From contig JADIIU010000011.1 in the NCBI GenBank assembly GCA_027603945.1, forward strand, positions 1-64,000: a stretch of DNA of 64,000 bases, read 5' to 3'. A program made the translations under genes and the position numbers. This document shows positions 11,901-22,220 of the stretch, in pieces (positions within the stretch are counted from its first letter, which is position 1; the number at the start of each line of letters is the position of its first letter). Source of the DNA: Terramyces sp. JEL0728. Taxonomy: Eukaryota; Chytridiomycota; Chytridiomycetes; Rhizophydiales; Terramycetaceae. Under the pieces are notes generated by a model. It saw only the letters and a list, made by a program, of their open reading frames with translations, was not told the origin of the DNA and searched no databases.

Positions 11901-14900
11901 TCTCGGAAGGAATCAAGAAGTTTGGAATCGGCGCAGAAATCAATTACCCCAGTTTTGGTATTTGCTTGGCTCATAATTTTTCTCCATGTTCTATCCATGG
12001 TTGTAAATCGTTTTGATTCCGCTGGAAGTTGCGTGACAATATCATCACTGCCAAAAATTGGTTCTAGATATAGCCACGATCGCTGGCAGGCAGACCATGA
12101 TTCCAAAACTTCTTGTACAGTCTTGAGCTTGCTTTCCCAAAGACTGATTCTGTCCGCAAATGGCTTCTTGTATGGGGAAAAGCCCATACTCTGAGTCATT
12201 ACTAGATGGTCATCCAACATGCGAGTAACATCTTCAGAGGTTTTCATAATATATGTGCCGGTTTCTTTGTAGGATAGAATCTCCAAATCGATTGCTTTCC
12301 ATTCTGTGTCCATTTTGTCGAGTGCATTTTCGATAGAGTATTCTTTTCCAGCCACGTCGCAAACCTTGGAAATAATATCAATTTTGTCCAGCAGGTTCAT
12401 TTTCAAAAGGTCCGTCAAAGTGAGGTGTTCATCAGGTTTAACCCTGAGTTTTAGTTCCTCGCCTAGTATATCCCAGTGACGTTCACGCATACCAGGGTTG
12501 CGAAGGGCCTGGATAAGCGGGATGTTTGGTTTAAAATCTTCCATTTCTTCTTTCATTTGTTTGGCTACTTCGTAGCACCCTGGAGAATTTTTAAATGTCT
12601 TTAAGCTTTTGAAAATATTTCTAGAAGCATTCAGGTGCTGTCTTTCAACCTCTTCTGCGTTTAAATCGATGAAGCTGCCCAGCATCCATTGATCTTTCCA
12701 TTTTACCCAGTCATTCGCTGTTAGCCACAGGTTCTTGTAGGCTTCGAATTCTCTTGGGAACTGGTTGATTTCTTCGTATCTGGTTGGCTCCAATCCAAAC
12801 AGACGCTCTCTGCTATTGATCAAAGTGTTCATTGCTTGAGCATCCTTGATTTCATTGGTAATGCGGTTGACTTCTGAAACGATTTCGTGAATGCGCGAAA
12901 TATCGTGGTGTCTGCTAAATTCATTGATATAAGTGCCGAGAGCTGTAATTCTGTCTTTGAAGATTTCTTGATCGTTTTGCAAATTCTTGAAGAATAGCTG
13001 TTCTTCTGAAGCAATAGTTGTTTCGGCTGCAATCATCATCTCTTCGATTTTTCCTGGCCAGCCAAAAGCTGTCCATTTAGCACGAATATCTTCATTGCCG
13101 CATTCATAGCGATATTTCTCCAAAGCGTCGTAATACTTTAACATTTCCTGCAACCTGCCATTGTGATATTTGCAGACTTCAGGCACAGTTTTCATGTATT
13201 CCCGCAATTCCATCAGCTCTTCAATCTTTGTCGGTCTTTCTTTCAGCCTGGTTTGAACTGCAGCAAAGGATTGTATTATTGAAATGGCCAATTTAGAGGC
13301 CCGCTTTGCAATTAACTCTAAAATGACTTTGCTCAAGTCTTTTCGAAGGCACGATCTAACATTTTCGCAAGAAACCCAGAATAGTCCCAAGTTTGTGTAA
13401 CTAGGAATATCTTTTTCCAGCTCTTCCCAATCTTTACTAAATCTGGCGATATCATTTTCCATTTCTTCCAAGGATTTTTCTTTGGCTTCATATTCTTCCG
13501 CAAATGATACAATATCCAAGTTTAGCAGCTTCAAGTGCTGGTCAAAGTGTTTTATGTAATCATGAAGTAACCCCACACTTTCTCTAACTGTTTGAGTTAA
13601 CGAAGCACGGAGTTTTCTCAAACTTGGGTCTTTTGGATGAATTGGCTGCAAGAATGGTTTTGATGCCCAAAAAATCTGATCAAGGACTAACGGCTCCAGC
13701 TGGGGCAGATTGTCTGAGGCAGAGAATGACTTGTCAAAGATGTTGAGCAATGTTACTTCAAACGAATGGACATCCATATTGTACTGTAGCTTCCCGAATT
13801 TAAACACGATATCAATCACAAACAAAGGCTTTTTCACATTGTCTCCGTTGTTTTTGCTAGCTGGATCGATTACCTTAACATCATTCGTTCCCTTGATGGT
13901 TACTTGTTGGGTTGTGATACTTTTTATAAACTTTACGTAATCATGGAGGGAATTGATGATCAAAAATCGAAGGGAATCTTGCATAACAAACTTTAACGTA
14001 TTCATAAATTTCTTTAGCTTGCTAATTTTGTAAACTTCCATGTTGGATTCCTGCATATTGAACCAGCCTTTTCCGACATCTTTAAACCCGTTTTTGACTA
14101 TATTCTTTAGTGAGGATATCCAACTAGGTTAGCAAAATATACCCGTCCTTTAGGTAGTTTTTGATGTTTACCAAGGATTGAGATTGTATTTGTTCAAATT
14201 CGTCCAATTTTACAGTTTTGGTCAAATTTGTTGCAAAAATTGGAGTATTTGCCAACTTGTCGCATTCAGTCCTAACTTTGCAAAGCGTCTTTATGACTTC
14301 TACTTTTGTCAAATACGACGTAAACGAGAATTTATGGCTGACCTCTTTCCAGTCATATTGTGGAATTACCAGCCTCCCAAACTCTGGGATTTTTTCTGTT
14401 TCATTGGCAACTGGCAATTCAAGTTTAGCATAAATCTCTTGGTCCTTGAAGTTTACCATTTCATGATCCAACAACATGCGATTGTGGGTTCTAAAGTATT
14501 CTCTTTGCAATTGCTTAATGAGTGTATCAGCTGCTTTGGTGGATTGCAGCTGCTTTAATTCTTTGTTGGTGCCTATTGAAATATTCATAATTTTCTTCAT
14601 TGATTCATCAGAAATGTGGGTCCACAGATTGTCAATTGGCATACTGTCGATACAAAAGTTGTATTTCAACTGTAGCGCTGCCTGATATCGGCTATAGTAT
14701 GCCCTGGCGATTCTCTGAGCAAAAGTGATTGGGTCTTCTGCCAAGAACATAATATTGATTCTACGTTAATTTCGTGATACCTATGAAGCCATTGTTCTTT
14801 TCCGTCAACAATTTCACTTGGATTCCCCTCGCCGTCAAATTCTTCAGCTAAACCGTCGTCTTCAGAATGAATAAAAGTGTTTCCGCCTTCTTTCCTGTCC

Positions 14901-15811
14901 AATTCCCAACCATTGTAAGTTCTCCATTTAACTTTCCATTTTTGGTTTATATCGTCATAGGCAACGACGATACAGTCTTGCCACTGAACCCCATCGAAAC
15001 CTTTTGCAGGGAGAGGAACAACAGCGAATCTAATGTCTGGATATCCGTTTTTGGTTAGCCTAATTGGCTTTGAGCTTCCAGATGCTTCGTCATCTGGGAT
15101 AGAAGACATGTCAAGCCAGTCATCTACTGTTCTTGGGTCATACCCGGTGTCGTCAAAAGCTTCAAGTGGTAGCATATGCGACAAATCCTTTGGTTCTTGT
15201 TTTTTGTCGTCTGCAGAGTCCTTTTTATCTATTTCTTCTTCTGTAACAACATTGGTCATGGAATCTCCTAATTGCTGCACATTTGCAGGTGAATGGTGAG
15301 AGTCCAGAGATAAAAGCCCGCTTTCTTTCAACTTGTCCAATTCTAGAGCTATTAACGCTTGAATATTTTGTGAAGAATAGAATCTCTTTTTCCTCTCGAT
15401 TTCAATTTTCCTTGGGGTTTGATTTTCAGTTGTTGCAAAAGGTAGCATTACTTTTGGTTCCATGGCTTTCCGATAATTGATAAAAGGCTCTGTAACACTC
15501 TTCTTTTCTACACGGTAATCAGTTGTTTGCAGCAGCGCAGTGTATTTTTTGACTTTTTCAACTGCAAACGTTTTGCTACTTGGAAGAGCATATTTGTATC
15601 GATTGATATTAGGTAAAGGCTTTAATTCTGAAAAACTTTGTTGCTTTCGCTGCAGTAGTTCGCTGTAAACTCCTTTCCTTTGGTTGTCTGCGGATGGCGC
15701 GAACAATGGTGCTGGAGCAGGTGAATCTACATGTATTTGCGTGTGCCGTTCGGCAACTACCATCGGCTCTAATGTCAAAGGAAGGTGTATCTTTCCTTTA
15801 TTTTGAGTCAT
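2999..15811 (-). CDS. DNAH1: Axonemal inner-arm dynein heavy chain, DNAH1 type
   Basis: Motor subunit of a single-headed inner dynein arm. It hydrolyses ATP in its AAA ring to slide axonemal doublets. The product is 4,230 aa from seven exons; introns lie at 14761-14780, 14124-14142, 11164-11183, 9480-9500, 5896-5915 and 5654-5673 (20, 19, 20, 21, 20 and 20 nt). After the tail and linker comes AAA1 with [13 protein letters not shown]2 has [12 protein letters not shown]3 has [10 protein letters not shown] and AAA4 has G-V-G-G-S-G-R-Q-S. The stalk coiled coils flank a microtubule-binding region (M-Q-R-P-P-D-G-V-K), followed by AAA5, AAA6 and the C-terminal domain. The AAA5-AAA6 text (for example R-I-A-E-Q-T-E-type and D-P-M-Y-Q-Y-S-L motifs, F-E-K-H-K-L) matches DNAH1 better than DNAH3/7/12. 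Length equals the family norm. It shows that the organism builds motile flagella. Confidence 0.96.
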
Positions 15812-15950
15812 TGAAAAAGTTTTTACGCGCTTCTATCTAATGACGTGTTTGAAGTAAATTCAAGCAAGAGACCATCAGCCCTGCACAAAGAACTAATCTC
15901 GTTGGTTAGCATGAATAGTGTCAAGGCTTCAATAGAAGTGAGTAATTATA

Positions 15951-16478
15951 TTATGGTTTTTTTTTGCCAATCCATCCCATCGCTTTTAATTTCCTTCCGA
16001 TTGGAGGAGTTAAAGCTGCTGTAATCCCAATTTTGATGGGAGAAAATAGTTTGGTCATCACCAACGCTAATAACAAATTGGTAGCAATAGTTTGAAACTG
16101 TGGGGTTTTAGCCCACTCTGGCAGCCATTTAATATCTGTTTCTGTCTTTTCTGTCTTTTCTTCTAGCTTCATTCCAACAATGGAACTTAATTTGTTGAAT
16201 GCAGCACTAATGTCATCCTGAGTAATTCCTAAATAAGTGATTGAGAAGAAGCATCCCCAATAAACTACAAACGCCAGGGTTCCGTACACTCCAAGAGCTA
16301 CTGGGCCGTATTCCCTTGCCAGCTCTTTGAATGACGCATATCGTCGAACAGGTTGAATTCTGAAATTATTGGCGTTGAATGTGTTGAGGTTGGATTTGTT
16401 GAATCGATGGATTCTAACTGGGCGAATATGGTTTAATCCCAGTGATGCCGTGTGAAGTGTCCTCCTAAAGAATTGCAT
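15951..16478 (-). CDS. Mitochondrial DUF1279 (FAM210-like) protein
   Basis: A 175-aa intronless protein. The first 50 or so residues are rich in Arg, Asn and aromatic residues with almost no acid, which suits a mitochondrial presequence. The DUF1279 core follows: F-K-E-L-A-R-E-Y-G-P-V-A-L-G-V-Y, then a first membrane helix (L-A-F-V-V-Y-W-G-C-F-F) and a second hydrophobic segment near residue 145 (T-N-L-L-L-A-L-V-M-T-K-L-F). Family members sit in the mitochondrial inner membrane; in animals FAM210A influences mitochondrial translation. It ends 140 bp upstream of the dynein start on the same strand. Confidence 0.8.
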   Translation of the reverse strand: MQFFRRTLHTASLGLNHIRPVRIHRFNKSNLNTFNANNFRIQPVRRYASFKELAREYGPVALGVYGTLAFVVYWGCFFSITYLGITQDDISAAFNKLSSIVGMKLEEKTEKTETDIKWLPEWAKTPQFQTIATNLLLALVMTKLFSPIKIGITAALTPPIGRKLKAMGWIGKKKP

Positions 16479-16861
16479 TTTGCAAAAAAGAAATCACATC
16501 CGTCGGTTATAAAGAATCTGCCAATAAAATCAGAACGTTTTCTACTAAAGTACCTAATGCAAAGACCGATGCTTTTTGAAATCCAAGTGGTTGAGATTCA
16601 TTCGGGTTCTCATCCAACCAGTCCGTTATATGTTTAGTATTATGTTGGAGTTGAACCACAAGTATACTTCAATCCGGGGTGTTGAGTTTGCCGAGCGATT
16701 CCTTGTCGCCCTGTGCAGCTCACCGTATAGACAGTAGCAATAAATAAGGTGAGATTACACATGAGAGATTGAATATACACAAGAGAGATGGGTTTATTCA
16801 GCAAAACGTGTAGGATCTCTATTCTCTTGAAAATCACCGACAAACACAAATATGGAATTGC
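16479..16861. other. Gap with a coding-like fragment
   Basis: Mostly the upstream region of the DUF1279 gene. On the minus strand a frame ending in TAA at 16507 encodes about 45 plausible residues, including I-T-D-W-L-D-E-N-P and an Ala/Leu/Val-rich C-terminus. It has no ATG and no acceptor of the local intron type, so I leave it as a possible missed 3' exon or relic. Confidence 0.25.
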
Positions 16862-17196
16862 TTATTCATGCCGGTACATTTCATCAACTTGGAGCTGCAG
16901 CGTATTTCTCTTTACTTTCTCTGCCAAATATCGAAGCGATTTAGCCTTTTGGTACTCTTCAGTCTTTCTCTTCCGCTCATTCTGTTGATGCAAAATAGCT
17001 GCAGCGTCATCATCGATTGCAGGCTGGTTAAAGTACAACGTACCTGCTGCAGGTTTAAAATAACATTCTGAATCTTTACTTTTTCCAGAAAGTTTGCGCA
17101 GACTTTTGGCTTATCTGTAGCTTTTGGGATTTCCTCCGGATCCGGATTTGTTAGCCTGTCTATCAAAGAGTGCTGGGTTCTATTCAATGGAAACAC
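16862..17196 (-). CDS. Small hypothetical protein, coiled-coil C-terminus
   Basis: Model: ATG at 17196, one 20-nt intron (GTACGTTGTACTTTAACCAG on the minus strand) and a TAA at 16862, giving 104 aa. The intron fits the local consensus and restores a frame rich in Lys, Glu, Arg and Gln (A-I-L-H-Q-Q-N-E-R-K-R-K-T-E-E-Y-Q-K), probably a short coiled coil. An alternative unspliced frame across the same intron is also open locally but is blocked upstream by TAA. No homologue is recognised. Function unknown. Confidence 0.4.
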
Positions 17197-18057
17197 GGTT
17201 GCAATGATAAAAAAGTTTTCGCCGCATAATATATTGATACGTGAAATAAATGCAATTCACGCATTGCATTTGCGAAGGATGTGCATTAGCACCGTATTTT
17301 CAGTTTTCCCGCAAGTTGGAAAAGCTTAATGGAACGGGACATGTTTCAATTCTAATCGCCCACTTGAACTAGTTGATTGGCCAAATTCATGCACAGTGTC
17401 AAGTTGAGCTGCCACTAGGATAGGATAATCTCGTCTATTTTTGGAATTCGATTTAGGAAATATTAAGGACGGCGTTTTCCAAAATGAACATGCCTTTAAG
17501 ACTCATTGCGGCCAACAGAGAGTACAATTGCGATTTTTTAAGTTAAGGTTGTTGGCATATCTCAATTATGAGACCCGACTTGTCGTCTGAGAACATGCGC
17601 TGTACCACACTGATAAGAAGAGAGGCACCAGAACAGGGGAGAACAAGCGAATTTTTTCTCCTTGTGAAAACAGCCACAAATGAGTCAAAAAATTAATTTT
17701 CCAATGAAAAATTGAATCTGGCAGAGAGGAATCCAAGCAGCGGGAGATAGCAATAGCAAATTATTTTTCCAATATTGTTTGGTTTGTGATTCTACGATTG
17801 CCGCCCGGGTTATCTTTTTTTTTAAAAGTGGATTTAGTCGAAAGTCTGTTGCCGTTAATCGAGGATCAAGCCCTAAAAATTCGCCCGATCAAATATAAAT
17901 AGAGGAGAAAATTTTTTCCTTCACCTTTTCAGTATCTGCAAGAAACCACTCTCTGTGGCATTTTATGAATTACTACTTTATCAACAGAATAACTGGAAAA
18001 CACGTCGGCTGCGATTGCGATTGAACTACTCGAACAAACAAGAACTACTACTAATTT
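17197..18057 (+). promoter_or_regulatory. Long upstream region of the GATA factor gene
   Basis: 861 bp without a coding frame, in a genome where most intergenic gaps are under 100 bp. It contains a perfect 9-bp inverted repeat with a 6-nt loop at 17248-17271 (AAATGCAAT/ATTGCATTT), one CTGATAAG at 17610-17617, an A/T-rich tract and a TATA box. Size and content suggest complex transcriptional control of the GATA gene, possibly including autoregulation. Confidence 0.55.
17894..17902 (+). promoter_or_regulatory. TATA box of the GATA factor gene
   Basis: TATAAATAG lies 156 bp before the ATG at 18058, leaving room for a leader of more than 100 nt, unusually long for this window. Confidence 0.5.
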
Positions 18058-18720
18058 ATGCAAACTATCAAGACTGAACAAACTTTTACAAACGATTGGA
18101 TTAACGATTCTTACATGTGGTCATTAGACTCTGGCGACAACCTCATGGAATCCTTCATTAACGATTCTTTCCTCAAAGAAGACCCACCTTCCCCAATTTC
18201 ATCAACTGAAACCCTCGTCCAATCTGAAATTCAAACCCCACTGGAACCACAATTTGTGCCATTCTCGTTCAATGGCCCTAAACAATACGATGTTTACCCT
18301 AAATATCAGCCATACATCCCACCAACCCACACTCTCCCAACTTCTCCAGTGTCCATTTCTTCTGAAAAGGAAGAACGCAAGTTGACTGCTTCTGAAAAGA
18401 AGAAGATGCGAGAATATGCTCGCAACTTGACTTGCTTCAACTGCAAAACCAATAAAACCCCATTATGGAGAAGAACTGAAGACAAGCAGCACAACCTATG
18501 CAACGCTTGTGGATTATATTACAAACAATACAAGTCTCACAGACCTGTTGCCTACAAGGACCGCCATCCAAGAGCTCCAAAGAGACAACCTACCACTGAA
18601 AAAAGCGCACTACTGGAGCAAATGTTGGTTCAAGTAGCAAACTCTTCAGCAGTATCGGGTGGATCTGTAACTCTGGATTGGTCTCAGCTGGAAGCTCTCA
18701 TCAATGCTGCTCGCAATTAA
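18058..18720 (+). CDS. GATA-type zinc-finger transcription factor
   Basis: A 220-aa single-exon protein. One GATA finger of the form C-x2-C-x18-C-x2-C lies around residues 125-150 (C-F-N-C ... T-P-L-W-R-R ... C-N-A-C-G-L-Y-Y-K), followed by a basic tail (R-P-x-x-Y-K-D-R-H-P-R-A-P-K-R). The 18-residue loop is the fungal-type spacing. The N-terminal half is acidic and Ser/Pro-rich, as expected of an activation region. GATA factors of this kind bind (A/T)GATA(A/G) and in fungi govern nitrogen use, iron uptake or light responses; the sequence does not say which. Both flanking intergenic regions are exceptionally long and the downstream one carries four TTGATAAG sites. Confidence 0.93.
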   Translation: MQTIKTEQTFTNDWINDSYMWSLDSGDNLMESFINDSFLKEDPPSPISSTETLVQSEIQTPLEPQFVPFSFNGPKQYDVYPKYQPYIPPTHTLPTSPVSISSEKEERKLTASEKKKMREYARNLTCFNCKTNKTPLWRRTEDKQHNLCNACGLYYKQYKSHRPVAYKDRHPRAPKRQPTTEKSALLEQMLVQVANSSAVSGGSVTLDWSQLEALINAARN

Positions 18721-18805
18721 CATTTTTGTAATAAACTTTTTGTCTGTAACAAAATTAATTTAATTACGTAATGGAGGTTTTGGCTGAGCTAATACGGGGC
18801 CGTAG

Positions 18806-19124
18806 TTGATAAGAAATTGATAAGCGAGAACCGGGTCCTGTTGTCTATTCTCTTCAGTCATACGACTTGATCCCGATCCATTGAAACAAAAAACGGCGAA
18901 AGGTTTGATCAATAGCGGTAATACGCTTTAACAGCGATTTCAGCCCTGTGCAATAGCACTCGCTTCCATTAGAATTTCCCCATCCATTGATAAGCTTGCC
19001 CGCCTGGTACCACTCTGAATTCAGAGTAAATAGCTGGCGGCCATAATTATTCTAAACTTGATCATATGAAAATGGAAAAATGCCAAAGATCCTTGTGAAT
19101 AAAATGTCATCAGGAGTTGATAAG
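18806..19124. promoter_or_regulatory. Cluster of four TTGATAAG sites
   Basis: Identical TTGATAAG octamers lie at 18806-18813, 18817-18824, 18987-18994 and 19117-19124, all in the same orientation. The first two are 11 bp apart, one helical turn. They contain the core recognised by GATA factors and lie between the GATA factor gene and THOC1, inside a 754-bp gene-free stretch (18721-19474). That stretch also holds a perfect 16-bp palindrome at 19012-19027. Inference: a GATA-responsive element acting on the GATA gene itself or on the downstream gene. Confidence 0.5.
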
Positions 19125-19474
19125 ATGCGGGGATATAGTTCTTTGTGCAGGCAGCTGCTTATTGTTCATTCACCTGCTTGGAGCACTTGAGCAGACTAGC
19201 TGTAAGCCGCATTGTAACAAAGGATATAAAGTCAATGCATCCCATAGACATTTAGAGGTGTGTGGTAATTGATACTCGTTCATCGCAATGACTCTACGTG
19301 TTTGTCAATTACCAGGAAAGCTGCTTGTTACCAGCTCTAATTCGAAATGCTAGAATTGATTTGACTTGCATATCTATTTGTTGCTCACTGTCTGTCGCTG
19401 GCTCTCACCATTAGCACAAGCGTATGCAGAATCTACCAACAGCATACTTGTTTTACGAGCTTGAAAAATTCTAA

Positions 19475-21056
19475 ATGGATCTATACGAGATTTACAATCA
19501 TAAAATAAATTCAGTTTTGAAAAACGACGATATAAGGCAATCGATCCTAGACCAAAATTTCACAGACAAAGACATCCTCGGCTTTACCCTAAAGTTGATC
19601 GTAATACAAACTTCCCAAGAGCTGAACTTTGATTTGATTTACAAACTGCTGGATATTACCATACAAGCTTCAGAGCTTGAAATAGTGGATCAGGGAATTC
19701 CTTTCCTGGCAATTGAAGATTTGCTTGATGTTCTTCCAGTGGATCAAGTAGAGAAAGTAATTGACTACATGGAGCTTCGAGTTGATTCTTTACTTGCGAA
19801 TCTGGATCCCGGAAGAGGAAAGGGGTTAACGTTGCTGAGAATATGCAATGAACTACTTAAACGATTGTCAAAGTACAAGCATACGGAACTATGTGGCCGA
19901 ATACTATTATACCTCTCTCTCGTATTTCCAATATCTGATAAATCAATCTCAAACAGATCTGGAGCGTTCAATACCGCAAATACAACTGCGATTGAAGAGA
20001 CTATAGACGAAAGTGATTTTTATACCGATTTTTGGCAGATTCAAAAATACTTTAGCAATCCAATGCTACTGCAATCTGAATTTGATGATTTCAGTGGCAA
20101 ATTTGATTTGGCTCTAAACCAATTTGAAGATATTTTGGAACAAGAAAGGAAAAAGGACGATAAAAAAGATGCAAAGAAAAAGCGAGTGAGCAACGGATCC
20201 TTCTTTTTCCCAAAATACCTTACAAACCGAGTCCTGTTTGAACTTCAAGTAATTAAAGTTAATTGTAGATGAATGATCCGTATTTCAAGAGACAAATCCT
20301 GACTCAATTCCTCATCATTCACCAATTCCTACTACACAGCAATTCAAAAGAAAAAACAGAAAAAAAGATTAAATTCAAAGTAAAGCTAAACGACGATCAA
20401 TTGAAATGGCTCAATATTTCAAAATCACGATCAATGAAAATCATGGACAGGACATCTCCGCACGCAAGAACATTTTTAAAAACTATACAAACTATTATTA
20501 CTCACGAAAAGAATTGGATTAACTGGAAAGACAATTCGTGTGAAGCGTTTGAATTACCTCCATTCGCATTCCCGCCTGTTAAACCCAAACCAGAGTATGT
20601 ATCTAAAACTACAGACCCAGAGTATCTAGGGAACGACGAGCTAAGTAGACTCTGGCAATTTAATGACGTTGGATTGAAAAAGAGCGAAAAGACACTTGAT
20701 TCGTGGATTAAAGATTTGGACACGACTGTCGCTGATGATTTGGAAACCGGGCTAGACGGAGTTGAAAAAGAGTACTTGCTTTACAATCAAGATCGATTTA
20801 ATTGGCTTGCATATAGATTAGTAAAGAATAAGTTGGTGTTTAGCGGCACCAGTATTGATGCTACTTGTCCTGGTAAGACTCTTTTAAAGCTGTGGAGAGA
20901 AAAGGTGATTCGATATTAATGCAGAATGGACGTGTTTACATCCCGCCTGTCCAGCAGACTGTAACTAATACACTGGTACAGGAAGAAAGAAAGCGAACAG
21001 CTGAGGAAGAGGAGCTTGAAAGAAAGAGACTCAAGATGGATGTCGATGGGGAATAA
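19475..21056 (+). CDS. THOC1: THO complex subunit 1 (THOC1/Hpr1)
   Basis: Component of the THO/TREX complex, which couples transcription elongation to mRNP assembly and export in the nucleus. The model is 513 aa; introns at 20249-20268 and 20905-20924, both 20 nt. Recognisable blocks: P-F-L-A-I-E-D-L-L-D-V near residue 75, then V-I-D-Y-M-E-L-R-V, G-R-G-K-G-L-T-L-L-R-I-C-N-E-L-L-K-R-L-S-K, and C-G-R-I-L-L-Y-L-S-L-V-F-P. A conserved F-F-F-P-K-Y-L-T-N-R-V-L-F-E-L-Q follows a Lys/Asp-rich loop. The protein ends in a charged helix and lacks the C-terminal death domain of animal THOC1. The stop TAA is embedded in AATAAA. Confidence 0.93.
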
Positions 21057-21169
21057 ATTGCTAATTCTATTTCCACATCTTGCTTGACAAGACATTAGAG
21101 AGGTGTCTAAAGCTGCTCTATCAATGTATTTAATGCCAACGCAATTAATTTTGGGTTTTATTACATGTA

Positions 21170-21659
21170 TTACCTATTTGATCCACTATGATAATCTACT
21201 TCTTTATCAGGTGGATCCCATAAATGAAGCTTTCGTCTCCAGCTCCTAACTAGCCCATCCCAAGCTCTCTTTGAACATTTGCTATATTTATCTGGCGTCT
21301 CGGGATGTGGAAACCTTCGTCCATGTTTAGGAACAGTAGCAATATACCGCTTATACCCGACAGTATTCTACATTAAAAATACTTACTTTTCCGTAGTCAA
21401 TTTGCTTCTGTCGTTGCTCAAGCCTCCTATCATCACACTGGATTTCCTTTATTCCAGATCCTTTCGAAGATTGAGTGAATAGAGATTCAACAACGGAATT
21501 TACTTCAGATTCTGTTGAATTTTTCTCCAGCAAATCTTCATGTTCTGGCTGTTGGTATGATACGTTTTGAGTGAAAAGTGGTGTCCAGTCTTGGTATTGA
21601 TAGTCGAATTGGATGGGTATAAACTCTGGAGCCGATATCGCTTCTTGCAATTTTTTCAT
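21170..21659 (-). CDS. SLBP: Histone mRNA stem-loop binding protein (SLBP)
   Basis: Model of 156 aa with one 19-nt intron at 21368-21386. The RNA-binding domain occupies the C-terminal 75 residues: R-Q-K-Q-I-D-Y-G-K-N-T, G-Y-K-R-Y, a T-P-D-K-Y motif (family T-P-N-K), S-K-R-A-W-D and L-H-L-W-D-P-P. The intron splits the domain directly after Y-G-K. SLBP binds the 3' hairpin of replication-dependent histone mRNAs and controls their processing and translation. The start at 21659 is the first ATG in frame; an ATG at 21713 opens a different frame. The hairpin pathway is absent from well-studied yeasts and moulds, so its presence is notable. Confidence 0.92.
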
Positions 21660-21781
21660 ATTCCTTCTTGTCTTTGTCTTTATTTTGATTAGCCAACTTC
21701 TGGACAGTCATTTTGAAATTGAGACGAGAATTACAAACACAGCCAGAGTGATTCAAACCAGGTTATTGAATAAATTTTAGT

Positions 21782-22200
21782 TTATTTAAGGGATTGAACT
21801 TTGTCCTGGAAAGTTGAAGAAATGTGAGAGGTCAAGCTAACCAAATCATCAAGACCTTTGTGTAACGCATCCACTGCACTAATGCTTCCATCTGTCTGTA
21901 TTCTCAAATTAGCCATGTATTCTGAAGGATGTGGAATAGAGTAACCGCAAAACTCAACTGCAGGGCTACATTAATAATCCAATTACTTTTTCATTATAAT
22001 ATATCGCAAAGCATTTCCTAAAGTATGGTCTTCATCCCTTATGCAAAAAGTTGCTGCTCCAGGATCTGATTCGTTACTGGCAACCTGAATTTAAATAAAA
22101 TTACCACTTCAATCTTTGGTCCGGGAGTCGACGGCACTCCACCGTTGACGTATGTATCAAATCCATTCTCGTCTTGAACAGCTGGTTCTTGCATTACCAT
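21782..22200 (-). CDS. RPC19: RNA polymerase I and III subunit AC19
   Basis: A 125-aa small assembly subunit shared by Pol I and Pol III, the alpha-like partner of AC40. Introns at 22085-22104 (20 nt) and 21966-21986 (21 nt). Diagnostic text: I-R-D-E-D-H-T-L-G-N-A-L-R-Y, then P-A-V-E-F-C-G-Y-S-I-P-H-P-S-E and N-L-R-I-Q-T-D-G. The second intron splits the Asn codon before P-A-V-E-F. The stop lies within AATAAA. The gene is divergent from kintoun, with only 20 bp between the two ATGs. Confidence 0.95.
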
Positions 22201-22220
22201 GTTATTTTTTTGAAAAAAAA

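Noticed and set aside
16924..17060. Unspliced reading of the small gene at 16862-17196
   Set aside because: The unspliced frame looks natural locally but is closed upstream by TAA, while the 20-nt intron fits the local consensus and yields a complete frame. The model stays tentative.
21538..21756. Lys-rich minus-strand frame overlapping the SLBP start
   Set aside because: It is out of frame with the SLBP domain, no intron of the local type can connect it, and it ends without any recognisable motif.
22152..22220. Upstream in-frame ATG that would extend kintoun by 23 residues
   Set aside because: The extension overlaps the divergent RPC19 coding region and is not conserved in the family.
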